Of a stretch of DNA of 64,000 nt, positions 12,000-37,412 are shown piece after piece. The position numbers were made by a program, and so were the translations under genes. The notes under the pieces are model-generated. The model did not search any database. It saw only the letters and a list, made by a program, of their open reading frames with translations, and had not been told where the DNA came from. Numbering within the stretch: the first letter of the stretch is position 1; each line of letters opens with the position of its first letter. The DNA comes from Ciona savignyi (taxonomy: Eukaryota > Chordata > Ascidiacea > Phlebobranchia > Cionidae): positions 189,582 to 253,581 of the forward strand of contig CH003429.1 of assembly GCA_000149265.1 (NCBI GenBank), in the 5' to 3' direction.

Positions 12000-14075
12000 T
12001 GATGCAATTTTGAACAAATTAAAAATTTCATTTCTACGATAAGAACTAAATTAGAAATTAATATCTAAATATGAATTTGTATTATTACTGACTTATTGGT
12101 GCTATAATGTGCTGTCATATTTGAGATTCTTCGTAATTTTTAACATTTTGATTTTCATTTAAATTAAAGGTAATCATAGAAAAATAATAAAATATCAAGA
12201 CTAAAGAACTATATATCTTGTCCATCGAGCTCTTTTTTAATTATAGACAATAAGCTGCATGTTGTAGTATGCTTTGCTTGTCTTGCATTGTAATTACTTG
12301 ATGGTACAATTATTACGTTTTGATAAGTAAAGTTAAAATGTCTGTAATTTTACTTCTGGTCATTTACCTCGACAAAGAATTATGGTTACAAGCTGTATAT
12401 GAATCTGTCTTGATTACTTTTCTGACACACGTGCTGTATAAGGCATTCGGCCAATTTAAACAGTCCTTACAAAAATATTCAAAAGCGGGTATTTAAAATC
12501 CTGCCACAGAACGTTTGAATTTTTTTACAACTTTATAAAAACACCGACTTTGTTTTTTTGTTATGGTTCAATGAAATCTCCTGCTCACCATATATGATAT
12601 TCCAACCGAGGTTATTCCATATGCGAAGCTCTGCCTTCTTTTGTTAGTTCCAATATTTATCTTCTAGATAACTGAACATTACAAACAACCGACTCACGAA
12701 CTAATGGCTGGTTTAGAATCAACATGTTTCTACAGATGCGTTTATGCTGAACCAATGTGCAACAAGGATCACATGATTGTTACATCACATGATTCACATG
12801 ACACATGATTGTTATATGTTATAACATTTATAGGCAATGATACAACACACGCAACGGTGTTATCATTTGATGGTTCTTCTTTATTTGATTGAAAATGATC
12901 CTAGCTAATTGTGCCAAGTTAGCACATCCTAAATTTGTAATTAACCAACGGTGTCATATGATAATAAATGATCATTGCTTATTTTGGATATCAAAATGCT
13001 AACCGAATAAATTCATCCACCAAAAATGGTAATTGTTAAAGCTTGCAGAATAAATAAAAAAAAAACACTGACACTTCAATATAACAGGAAATAATACTGC
13101 AAAGGTAAGGATTCTAAAGGTTTGGCGTGAGCAATTAAGTAGTTTACGTTTGTCTCGATGCTTAACTATAATCGATTTGTTTGATTTAGTTGAAAAAATG
13201 TGGATACATTGTATTGTGCTCGTAATGTATAACAAACAGCTACAAGATCAAAAATATTTTTATACAAAAATGAGAAGTTTTTCCCGTTCATTGTCTTAAT
13301 TTAAATGTCCCATTAAAGAAGGAGATGAGCCGAGACAGTGGTGTTCGCCTTGCGAACAACCTCCAATCGTGCACGGCGGGCCTAGAGGCAGTCATACATC
13401 GATTGGGAGATTAATTTTTAGAGTGTTACCAAGATAGAGGGTTAACGAGACAATGCTCTAAACCGCTGCTTTCCGGGCCTAAGTATGGTTTACACATGTA
13501 TTTATTTTGATGAAATGGTAAGTTCTGTGTTGTAAAACGCACTCGGAGATCAGTAAATAGCCTGGCTTTTGAATTTATTACAGTAGAAGAAATATGTTAT
13601 GTAATTTCAAGAAACAATGTAAATCTTAGCAAGCGTTACGTTAATGAACGGCAAAACACATTGTGCGAAAAAAGGAAAACTGGTTTTTAATAAATGTCAT
13701 CTACCCAATGAAGGCTAAAACAATTTACTATTTTCACACTTCCTCCTGCAATAAAACACATTTACCGACTCTATTTTACTGATTAAATTATGAATAACAC
13801 GATTACTTTAAGAATTGCCACATTTTATTTCTATTTCACAGAAAATATAATTGTCTACTTTAAAAAATTGAATGATTAATTGATAAAGATACAAGTTGAT
13901 GTAAAAATCGAAATTTATTTTTAACATTTATTTAATAATAAATATTTGTTTCAATTTCTTAAAAGTTAAACAAAATAAGTTAAAATTAAAACTACCCAAC
14001 AAAAAAGCAATAAAAACTCATTTATTTTTTTGATTCACTATTTTATACAATTGTACAATACACTTTTCTACATTT
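12000..14075. other. Intergenic region between convergent CYP4-A and CYP4-B
   Basis: The two genes converge here, so this holds both 3' untranslated regions and the spacer. Candidate AATAAA-type polyadenylation signals occur in the AT-rich sequence after 12.1 kb and before 14.07 kb. A cluster of CACATGATT-like direct repeats lies near 12761-12810. No exon-like frame with splice sites and no recognisable repeat family was found. Confidence 0.5.
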
Positions 14076-27458
<13,383 letters not shown>

Positions 27459-30400
27459 CTAATATGACGCGGTTTGTTGATTCATCTTGATGACGTTGGC
27501 TACACACTCGTGACCTTCGATCATAGCTAACTCTGCCGGGTCATGGCCATCCTAAAATACATAGAATGTCATTCAATTCAATCTCGGGGATATTGCATAA
27601 CTAGGTCCAAAGAGTAACATTAACTGTTGGTATCTCTAAAAGCTTAATAATTACATACATATTAAGTCATTAAAAAAGTATTAGATTGCAATTACTGTAA
27701 TTGTGAAAACAATAAAATGGATGCAATATTAAATTGTCCCTAAAATTGTGGATTTCCAAACAAATGCTGCTGTGGAAGCGGCTTGTCAGAATGCAAAGGG
27801 AAACTGTTTAGCGAAACACATCAGTTGTATGAACGTGTTAAGAACAAATGTTAATATACAAGCTTTAAATCCGCAGAGCCTATAATCTATCCATATTAAT
27901 ACTATAACCGTTTATTCACAGACTATAATTGCTTCAGCTATTTCACTATTGACTCGGTCTTTTTTCCTCTCAATACAGATATTCCATCCGCCATTACAAA
28001 TCAAGTTTATATTTACTCTGTTACGTGATTTCGGGTTGGCACCGTTTTCCAGCAGTAGTTCCGCCACCGCTAGATGTCCGTAGAGCGCAGCAGCATGTAA
28101 AGGGGAATAGCCGCACTAAAAATGTTAAGTAATAAAATCTGCAGATTTTCATATTTTTGTAGTTTGATAAAATTAAATTCTAATTTTAAGTCTGGCCTAA
28201 ACTAAAGGTTTCTAAATTGATGTCACCTTATTCGCATTGGAAAATATACAGTTGTTTTAATGCTCACGGTCGGTTATAATCCTGCCGAATCTATTGCGCA
28301 ATTGTGTTATGAGCAGATATTCCGAAAAAATCGAATGTCTTCCACGGTTGTCTAGAATACACACATAAAGAAAAAAATTAAATTACAAGAAATCTTACCT
28401 TTTGAACTCCCAAGTTAGGATGTTGGTTAAGAATGTAACTAGTGATGTCAAAATACCCTTTGGAGGCAGCCTTTAAAAGAGCAGTCACTCCATCCGAGTT
28501 TCGTGGCCTACAATCGAATATCAGTTTTACGTTGAATCTTAAATTATTTGAAATAGAAAAATGAAAAACAATGATTATCTTCGTTTGTCAATTGTCTGAA
28601 GTAAAACATCACGATTTGAATGATTGAAAATATAACACTGTAATTTGATGCGACAGGAATTTGACAACTTTTAGTTGATTTGATGGGTTCTAATTCGGAT
28701 TTTAAACGTGATTAATGTGAATGAACAAAAGTTAACTTTAAACCTGTCAACCGAGGCTCCCGATTGGATCAGGTACTTGACCACGTGGGAATGACCCATC
28801 TGACTTGCAATCCATAAAGGAGAAATCCCGTCCTAAAACATACATTTGCTTTTCAGTCTATGTGAGGTGTTCAGTTTTACGGAAATTTGTTTTGTCAATT
28901 ATTAACAGTTTAAGTTTAAAAACCGGAATATTTCACTATAAATCCAATGTTATAAAGAAGTCAAACATATGTGGTGCGAATCTGACATGGATGTATAAAC
29001 TTAGCAAGCAGTTTATTTTTAGAAACAGGTTATGTCAAAAAAAACACAAAAAGAATTTACCACTCTTCGGCAGTTTACATCCGCGCGAAATCGGTCCAAT
29101 ACTCGAATAGTCTCCAAGTGACCGTTTTGTGACGCAACAAAGATGGGCGAAGTCCGGTCTTTGAGTGACAGGTGAACATTTGCACCTTTGCTACAGAGCA
29201 GTTTGGCCACTTCAGCGTGACCCATTTGAGAAGCAATTAGTAGAGCAGTTGCACCATTCTGGTATAAAAGTGAGAAACGATATATGAGTATGGGTCATGA
29301 CGGTCCGGATTCTAATATTACAACTTTGATTAACAACAAATGTGTGGTATTTTAGTTTAACCGGAACTATTGAAGTGTGTTGTGTATGAACGAGAAGCTT
29401 TAATTTTGGTAATATTTAATAAATCCAATGGGTTCCGCCAATGTCCATTAAGTGATCAGTTATTACCCAGTTTCTAACCTGCAGCCATTTGGCTGAAACG
29501 CAACGCACTTATCAACGAAGCCTAGTTTTGGGTGGACATTTATTAAAGCGACGTATAAAAAAGTATTGCTACCTAAATGGTGACTTTAGAACAGTTGCAG
29601 TTGCTATTACAATGTTTAAATTTGCAATATTTTGACCGCCGGGCAAAATAACTTACATTAGCCATTCCATCCACCATCGCCCCCTTTCGTAACAAAAGTT
29701 CAACGACGTCATAATGACCACATTGTGATGCAAGATACATAGCAGTTGAGCCAGTCTGGAATTTCAATTTTTATATTTTTTTTAAATGAACAGATTAAAA
29801 GATAGTTCACCCTTATAGGGTGAATAATCACCCATCCACTTATTGCCATAGCTCTGGCAGCACGAAATATGCAAGATAATAAAAAACAAGGTACTTACCG
29901 ATCGGCGTGCATCGACAAAAGATCCAAATTCAATCAACAATTCCACACAATCAACATGCCCGCCTATACTGGCAAGCATCAGCGGTGTTGTCATCTCCTG
30001 TGTGGGCGTATTAGAACGTTAGGTGTGTTGTGTTAGGGGTGAAGCAATATGCAATTTAACATTTTGGAACAATCATTCTTACTGTGCAAAACTTACCATT
30101 AACAAGGTTAAACTGAATCACTACAGTTCAAAAAGTAAAAACCTCTTTTAAATAATCCATTTATTATAACACTGTACAATCAACAATTGCATGTTCATAA
30201 CTAAACTCATTTGTAAACGAATTAATGCAATAATTTTAATCAGAGCAGCACATTTAAAAATTACATATAAATTAACGTAGTTTAGTTATAATTATTTATA
30301 TTGAACAAATAATAACTTATTTATGACATTTATGACATAACAGTAATTATAAATAAAAATAACGGAAGATGTAGGTGTCTTCTTTCTGTTTCTTTGTCAT

Positions 30401-33169
30401 CAGTCGCTTAATTTTCTCCTCGAGTTATCGTTGAATTGCATACAGCTTTGAGTGCGTTGAAAGCCCCGCCGTTTTGCTGTGGAACAAATAGAAAACGAAT
30501 CTAATTAACCTTATTTTGTAACGAATATGACGTGCGGTGTAATTGTTACCAATAGGAAATAACAGTTGGCAGATTGACATTTTGGCAGAATGACGCGCAT
30601 TCGTATCCAGCATTTAATAATTGATTGAAATGTTAAGGTCAAATATATTTATACTGTGTTCTAAGTTATCTGCCCTTTACGTATATATTATTCGCACACT
30701 GCAAAAGTTCCAATCAAACGAAATAATTCTATAATACGACGCAGTCCAATAAATCGCTCAAAACAAGAATATTTCTGGTGATCCCTTTTATCAGCTTCTA
30801 TTAATGTAAAAGTTATTTTCGGTTGAGTAATATTGCCAAAATTAAATATAAAAGAGAATGATTTATAAAAAAAATCGGATTAGTAAAGCAAATCAAATCT
30901 TGGGCTGTAATTTTTCATCATACCAGGTCTCTGCAGGGAGTTGTACCAACGCACGTCAATGACGTTTCGGCCTACGTAGTTGTTTTTCGTGACATCATCG
31001 TTTACCAGTCTTTCGTTCAAATTTAATGAACAGGCAGTCAACACAACTCCACTCGGTTTCGAAGACTGAAAAAAAACATTGTAAATATTATATTCGTGTC
31101 TTGTTATTATTACCACTTTGCGAACCTGACAGATATAAGTGTATTAACTGTTCCATTATGATAATAAGAATCTATCAGTTAAAATTACCTGTTTTGCAAA
31201 TAGTTTAGAACTGGCCAATTCGGTATCGTCTTCAAATTTACGATTAAAATGACCACAATCGGCAAGATCTGAATTCCGGCGAATCATTCGAGGGTTTGTT
31301 AGCTGAAAATATAATACGTTATCGGTGATTCATCGCAATATTGGTGCTTAAACTGAGAGAATCATCATTCATCACAGCTCAATTCAGACGATCTACGTCT
31401 ATGTGTTGTTGTGGCGAATGACGAGCTACAAATTAAAATGACCTTTATAATAATGACTCACGTCTACGGTGCACTTATTCCCCAGAGCTTTATCTATCAG
31501 TTGCCGGAGCTTCTGTTTTCCAAGACTACCTTTAAAACAATACAACATATCTTAATGAAACTACTTCAATGCACACGAAGGTATATATTGAGGTATAAAA
31601 TTTGTTTTATAAACGCAAGCGATTACATGATTTATATTAAAACTTTGTAAACAATTGTTTATTTCCCCCTGTTCATAATTATCTTATCAGACTCTTTCAC
31701 AGTAGTGAAGCAGTAAATAAAAAAAAACAATACCTTTATTGACACATTCCTCCGATTGATCGGCACCGTCATACTCATTAAAATTGGAAACAGTTAAAAC
31801 AGAACTTGGATCGTAATGTTTATTCCCATCCTCAATTGTTTCTTGCTCTGCAAAATGGTAAAAGTATTAAAAAACGAAAATTGTAAACACAAAATGTATT
31901 AACTTATTTAGTAGAAAGATTATAATTGGAACATGAACATCAAATACGTCAATACCATAAACTAAATAATATTTTTATTGGTATTTTATAATCCAATATG
32001 TAGTCTAAGTAAAAATGCAGTACAATTTACCTCTAATGATATCTAAATATCGTCGCTCTTTTCCATTGTCTTTTAATAACTTAGTTGGGTGACCACGGAC
32101 CGATCTATTTATGGGTCTCGATTTTTTGCCTTTTTCGGCAACTAAAATCGTTCTAGCGATCAGACCATCGCCTAATATAGACGGATCGGAACTTGATGGC
32201 GTCGTGTGCGGTTTTGTTGTCGCTATTCCGGGAAATATCCCACCAGCCTGTCCGTAATTAGAAAGCAACCACCTTGTTTCGGAAATAAACGTTTTCTTTT
32301 CCACTTCCATATCTTATAACTTCCTTTCTTGTTTGAAAAAATTTACTTCAAAATCTAAGAAAAACCCAATCCGAAAAATGGCTGGGTGTCCTACACTTAG
32401 TTGCTGCTAACTAAACAGACCGTATAACCGTCAAGATTCTACTATCGTTACCTAATTCAAACTAGAGTATGTCTCGTTCTCATTTTCAAAATGATGTTTT
32501 TGCAATTATTGCGACATTAGTCATACTTTTGTCTTATTTCACTATGCAATGCATATTGGTTATATGACTAAAGCACACTCTGATTCACAGGTTAAAACCG
32601 GTAGAATATACAGCTCTAAAGTGTCCTTTCTGGACCGTCCAACGTAATTGTAATGTCTGATTATTTCTATTCTACATTCTGATAGCTCTAGAAACTCGAC
32701 TAATACTACAATATAAATTACTCTGCTCATTTTCATGGGGTAGCCTATAATCCAGTGCTTTCCTGATGACAAACCACACGTCATATCAGGTTTATCGACA
32801 ATTGTTAGTAAGTCGCTCGTTGTAAAAGACATAATTAAGAATATTCACGACAGACTAGTCACACAGTAACTTAATATTCCAAAATTAGTAAATCTAAATG
32901 AATTAACATACACATAATATATGTTATTTCGGAAACAATAAAAACGAGCGTCTTTTAAATCCATGATTTTATTGGTTCAATATTTGTATAGCTTTCTTTT
33001 TTAATTATTTCTGATTAGATATTAAGAATAAAAGGAGAGGGAGGGAAAGCTATTCGATTATGTCACTTACCGCATCTGTGACGTCAATACTGACGTCACC
33101 ACTTTCTAATATTTCGAGGAGACCCAGTTGTTCTCCTGCGTGCGCAAGGTCGAATAGTGCTTCCTCCAT
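27459..33169 (-). CDS. ANKRD29: Ankyrin-repeat protein, ANKRD29-like, 8 exons
   Basis: The exons, 5' to 3', are 33071-33169, 29899-29997, 29657-29755, 29061-29258, 28744-28832, 28399-28507, 28017-28115 and 27459-27551, giving 294 aa. It is built almost wholly of 33-residue ankyrin repeats. Typical segments are TPLMLASIGGHVDCVELL, TAMYLASQCGHYDVVELL and SPLWIASQMGHSHVVKYL. Repeat order, length and the distinctive C-terminal half (PLWIASQMGHS, then TALLKAASKGY) match my memory of vertebrate ANKRD29 (about 301 aa). Function of the family is poorly known; ankyrin stacks bind proteins. Five exons are exactly 99 bases in phase 0 and one is 198, so exons correspond to repeats. The donor of the 198-base exon has an equivalent alternative 3 bases away. 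Intron 1 (3.07 kb) contains another gene on the same strand. A 3' acceptor (TTTTTACAG) lies 12 bases before the ATG. Confidence 0.88.
29355..29535 (-). repeat. tRNA-derived SINE, strongly diverged
   Basis: On the minus strand a decayed head (near 29530-29470) is followed by remnants of the body. In the plus direction these are an ATGGGTTCCGCCAATGTCC-like segment and TGTGTTGTGTATG. It lies in an intron of the ankyrin gene. Confidence 0.5.
30880..32310 (-). CDS. Unrecognised 253-aa protein, nested in ANKRD29-like intron 1
   Basis: Five exons (32031-32310, 31734-31847, 31462-31529, 31189-31302, 30880-31065) join in phase through canonical GT..AG introns to 253 aa. The ATG at 32310 is preceded in frame by TAA two codons upstream, so the start is well set. 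The protein begins MEVEKKTFISETRWLL and is hydrophilic, with a basic stretch (about residues 67-92), an acidic middle and no signal peptide, membrane segment or motif I know. It lies wholly within intron 1 of the ankyrin gene on the same strand. The final exon may be spliced differently. A GTATGA donor near its end could join a small exon at 30400-30476 (acceptor TTCCACAG), replacing the last residues. I would not assign a function. Confidence 0.6.
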
Positions 33170-33181
33170 GGCCTATAGCGG

Positions 33182-33190
33182 CTGTAAAAA
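33182..33190 (-). promoter_or_regulatory. 3' splice acceptor in the 5' leader of the ANKRD29-like gene
   Basis: TTTTTACAG on the minus strand ends 12 bases before the ATG at 33169. As with CYP4-A, no upstream coding exon is evident, so this is either the end of a 5'-UTR intron or a trans-splicing acceptor. Confidence 0.45.
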
Positions 33191-34194
33191 TGTTTTAATC
33201 AACATATTTACTAAAACACAATGCTCTGTATACTTCCATCAGTGTTAACACAGTGTAAAAGTATATAAAAAAAACAGTTGACAGAATTCAAATAAGAGAA
33301 GCAGCATATGCTTTGTAATGAAAATCCTAAATAATCAAAACTTTATTTAGAATTTTTTAATATATAAAAATCCAAAAGAACAGTTAAAAACATGTTAATA
33401 AAACTTTATCTGGAGGTTATTTAAACAACATAACGTCGGTTTGTCAAATCCGAGACAATCTTTTGTAAACAACAACTTAATACCGATAATTCAGAACAGC
33501 TTTAATGTAGATTTTTCAAAATTCAAAATGAATATTAAAGATTTAATAAACTGAGTCGTACCGTTGAGTACAGTGGCGAAGAGGTGTAGATGGATCTATA
33601 AGCAAAGTACAGCCGGAATGGCCAGGTAAACACACGACACGTCGTGCCCGGTTGTGGTTTAAGAAATCTCCACTTGCAACAGTTCGTTCAAAACTCTTCA
33701 TACCTCAGTTAATACTTTATTTTGTCGGCACTTTAGTCTGGCACTATGCAATATTTTAACCGTTATCTTAATACTAAATCTATTGACTAAATACAAACGC
33801 GGCGGTCAAACCTTCAAGTTCCGTACAAACAAACGTATTTGTACGTGAATTTCAGTGTACATAAACTTATATAGGCTAAATCCAAATGGTTCTTTGCAGC
33901 TGTGACCGATCAGTCGTTTTAACTAAGCGATTGTCTTATCTCTTGGGAATAGAGCCTGCTATGCAGTAATTATGACGTCATATATGGCCTTTTCCGGCAA
34001 ACTTCTGAGGCAACTTGAGTGTAGTCACAACCAAGTAGCGAAATATCAATATTTTCATCTATTAGAATTCGTTAGGGCAACAAGCCCCATATTTTGTGTT
34101 AAATCGCGACGTTTTTAAACCAAAACCGCTACCTTACGTAAAACGACAAATAAGCACATATTAAAATTTATAGCGTGGTTGACATTACACATGA

Positions 34195-34440
34195 TTAAAT
34201 GACGACACATTTGACTTTTATCTTAAAGAGATTATCGAGCGCACAATCTCTGCGATCTGAACCTAAATAATCGGGGTGACACCCATTTGTATTACAATTA
34301 CATTGAGTGTATTTATCATAACCATAAAGACTATATTTTAGCATGACGTCACATATTACTTGGGACACGCAATGGGACTGGCTGTTTACGACTGTGGTGT
34401 TTCCCCAGTAAGGGCGCATATAAGCTTTATCGCATTTTGT
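34195..34440 (-). CDS. Cys-rich open frame, possible exon of a secreted protein
   Basis: The minus-strand frame stays open from about 34440 to the TAA at 34195. It carries eight cysteines in a pattern that could make four disulphides (spaced clusters HC..VIC, QCNC..NGC, RDC, KVKC). The first cysteine lies before the only ATG at 34419, so if it is coding it is more likely a terminal exon than a whole gene. No signal peptide exon with matching phase was found. An even cysteine count in an AT-rich random frame is notable but not proof. Confidence 0.25.
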   Translation of the reverse strand, partial: TKCDKAYMRPYWGNTTVVNSQSHCVSQVICDVMLKYSLYGYDKYTQCNCNTNGCHPDYLGSDRRDCALDNLFKIKVKCVVI

Positions 34441-35119
34441 AGCACTTAATGCAACATCTTATAATTTCGTTTACTGTTATCTGGGCATTTTCCTGTATTT
34501 TAAATAAAACTATATTCTTTATAGGCGTGAAGGTTGCTGCACATATTGGTAAGCTAACAAATCAACCAAACGGTCATAGTAATATAAATTTTATTACGAG
34601 TATATCACAACCGCAAATTACTATTACAAATACTGAATAACGATTTTGGTTTGGGAAATCTGTTTGGAGATACATAAAATGTAACTATAAAATAAATGTT
34701 GTTTGAAATGCGCTGGATTCCAAATGTCTGGTGGACTCGAATATTGGCCTTCTGTTCGTTTATGGTTTCTAGTTTGCTTCCGATCTCTTAAATGTCTTGT
34801 ACAACTAACCTAGATGAATCGTTTGAGAATGGACAGATACACTAAGACGATACCTTTCTATGCACAACATTTAAAATCTACAGACATAAAGCAAGTTAAA
34901 ATTTATTACAGAGATAAAATTGCACAAAAGTGCACGGTTTTGACGTCGGTGTTTTGGTACTCTATCAAGATAACATTGGGCTCTACAGCACTCCTGGTAC
35001 AAAGAGGCGACTTTGTTCTCTGACCTGTAAGAGTGTTACGTTTAAAATGTTATCATATTTGATACTAACTGATTTGTTGGCTGGTATTTAAAAAATTAGT
35101 ATTTTATACATGAAGTGTT

Positions 35120-36345
35120 TTAAGATCGATGTCGTTCAACATCTAGCTCTTTTAGATTATACAACAAAATCTCTGTAAACTGAAGTGATAGTGGCAGTCG
35201 GACAAAGGCACAAGTCCGGTTGCGAATCTCTGGGGCGGTTTGGGCTGTCAGTTCGCCCACAGGTTGTTTTACGATAATTTGATAGCTCCCAACGGATAAG
35301 TACAAAACAATTAGATGAATGTTTTTGGGCTAATAGTGAGTGAACCGTTACGTATTTGTCATTCTATTTTAAAACTGTACTAGTGACCACCCTTATTGTG
35401 GTTCGAATTCCCCCACGGTAAAAATGTTTATACTGATTTACTAGCTTACTATGACTCAAATTGTAAAACAGCCTGAGAGCCCAATAATTTCGTGTAAAAT
35501 AACAAGCACCCTATAAATAATAATTATATTACCATGTTTCGTCCATCGAAATACTCCATATCTGTTTTCGCAAGTCTATTGGTAATCAGGTAGACTTTAA
35601 TTGCGTCGAGAAGACTCTGAAAAAAGAGTAAATATTCAAATTTTTGTATAAAATATTGTATAATCGATTAATAACCGAGTTTCAACAAATAACCAACATA
35701 TATTAGTCTTACCAGATAGTCTGGTGGTTTATTAGTCTATCCTATTTATCCCCATATGCGTGTAATATACCACAGAGCAATTAAAAATCGTTTATACCGA
35801 CCGGTTAGTATGGCGGTAGTACGTTGCCTTTCAATCGAAAGGTTGCAAGTGCAAAACTGGTTGCTAGGTGGTCGGTTGTGTGCTTGGGCAGGGCATTTTA
35901 CGGACATTGCCTGAACCCAGCGGACTAATGGGTTTTCCCAAATTAAAGCAACGTGTCTATAAAACACAACACACTGCAATAGCTCCGGTAACCCGCGAGT
36001 TGATCTGACGATTGCCCGCGTGTTAACCACCTTGGTTTACCATTTACGGGGATAAACAGTTAAATTCTATCCTATCTATCCTATGTTTCTAAACAAAAAT
36101 ATTACTCGATAACTATATATTCGTTACACGATACAATATTACAATTTCGGCAACAATATTATGAATCTCTTACCTCCGCTTTTGCTAAATCCGAACCCAC
36201 CGCCGGCTTACCTTTAATAGATCAGAATAAGCAAAGCTTAATAGGTGAAGTAGATAATTTATATGTAACACTTACTTTCGACGAAAGATTGGAAAGAGAT
36301 CATGACTATTAGGAGAAGAACTGGGAACTGATAATCGTTTGTCAT
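35120..36345 (-). CDS. Putative small secreted peptide precursor, 4 exons
   Basis: The exons 36276-36345, 36174-36211, 35533-35616 and 35120-35179 join in phase to 83 aa with canonical splice sites. The first exon encodes a short polar start and a hydrophobic core (PVLLLIVMISF, about residues 8-18) ending in FVES, which reads as a secretory signal peptide. The mature part has an amphipathic-looking segment (SLLDAIKVYLITNRLAK) followed by EYFDGRNM and a leucine-rich C-terminal tail (TEILLYNLKEL). The size, exon layout and helix followed by a short tail recall peptide-hormone precursors, but no family signature is clear. A SINE sits in intron 2. Upstream of the last exon another good acceptor exists, so the 3' end is uncertain. 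Confidence 0.45.
35796..36085 (+). repeat. tRNA-derived SINE in an intron of the small peptide gene
   Basis: Head CCGGTTAGTATGGCGG, B-box-like GTGCAAAACTGG, body segments and a CTATCCTATCTATCC tail all follow in order on the plus strand. A small piece resembling the family also lies just before it at 35712-35750. Confidence 0.8.
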
Positions 36346-37035
36346 ATTAAAGTCTTACGTGAACAACTAGAATGGTCGATGTATTACTTGCGTCGAAGTG
36401 AGTTAATTCTCATACAACATCCCTTTATATAGCTTTCTCATGCCAAATACTAATAAAATATTCTTTATATTTTTATATATTTCAATTAAGAACGTTCTAA
36501 AAGAATATTAATTGGAACGTGTCCGGAATAATTGTGATAAAAGTGTTAAATTATTTAACAAGATGACCCCCGAACTCCTTAAAGCGCATCATTATTTTAT
36601 GGCGTAAAAATAATCCGCTGATTACGTTTGATCAAAAGGGAGTAAAAAGACTATTTACATCCTTTAATCAACTTGCAGCGACGATAGCACAAACCTAAAT
36701 GTGCATTGTATTGAGTCGTTCCACTTGGAAATACGTTTAGACGAAAACCCAATGTTTTAATTAGATCGTTATCACCAATTTTAATATTTTATAAATATGC
36801 GATCACACATGCAGACAGGAGCACTGCAGATCGGAATCACTTGAAATAATTCCCTTGACTAAAAATTAGAAAACTTTAAATATAAGGTTGCTTACCCATT
36901 CCTGTTGAATTAAACAAATATACTGAAATTTAAAACTGCAAAATCAAGATTTTTTAGAAACAATTATTTTACACAAATGGGCATCGTCAATTTTATTAAT
37001 GAAATAGTTAAACTATAAAAAAAACATAATATATT

Positions 37036-37200
37036 ATAGGATAGCATATTTATGTTTATTACGGTAATGGGAAAACTGTAATGGCGTGATCACACGGGCA
37101 ATCCCCAATCATTTCGCGCCCACCGTCGGAATATCGGAGCTATTACAGTGTTGTGTATGATTGAGACGTTCCTTCAATTTAGTAGAAACACATAATATAC
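37036..37200 (-). repeat. tRNA-derived SINE, tail half only
   Basis: The tail and body modules are present (the ATCACACGGGCAATCCCC-like segment and the GAGCTATTACAGTG segment in the plus direction). The sequence departs from the family before the tRNA head. Confidence 0.6.
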
Positions 37201-37301
37201 TGTGCATAGACAATCTTCGTGGTAGGGACATAGCCAGCAAACAGTTTAGAACTTTAAATCCTACGACCGTCACCCTTATAGAGCTTTTCGGACTGAACAA
37301 T

Positions 37302-37412
37302 GTACGGTCGTGTAGCCGAATGATTAACGCGAACGATACATATACCGACTTTCATACAAAAACCCGAGTAACGATCTCATTATGAATGGGTTTGAAACTT
37401 AGCTCGGTTAAA
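37302..37412 (+). repeat. tRNA-like repeat, second family
   Basis: An A-box-like run (GTAGCCGAATGATTAA) near 37311 and a B-box-like GGGTTTGAAACTT near 37388 are linked by the same ACACATATACCGAC-type spacer as the copies at 158 and 3207. Confidence 0.45.

Larger units (their letters stand above)
33170..35119. other. Intergenic region with scattered Cys-rich frames
   Basis: No complete gene is supported. Two minus-strand open stretches are worth noting: a Cys-rich frame at 34195-34440 and a stretch at about 34890-35024 behind a good acceptor. Neither joins in phase to anything convincing. The rest is AT-rich sequence without a repeat that I recognise. Confidence 0.4.

Noticed and set aside
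34888-35024. Insulin/relaxin A-chain-like stretch with CC-x3-C behind a good acceptor
   Set aside because: The next cysteine is 16 residues on where the insulin fold needs 8, no B-chain or matching signal exon in phase was found, and two other frames of the same stretch are equally open.
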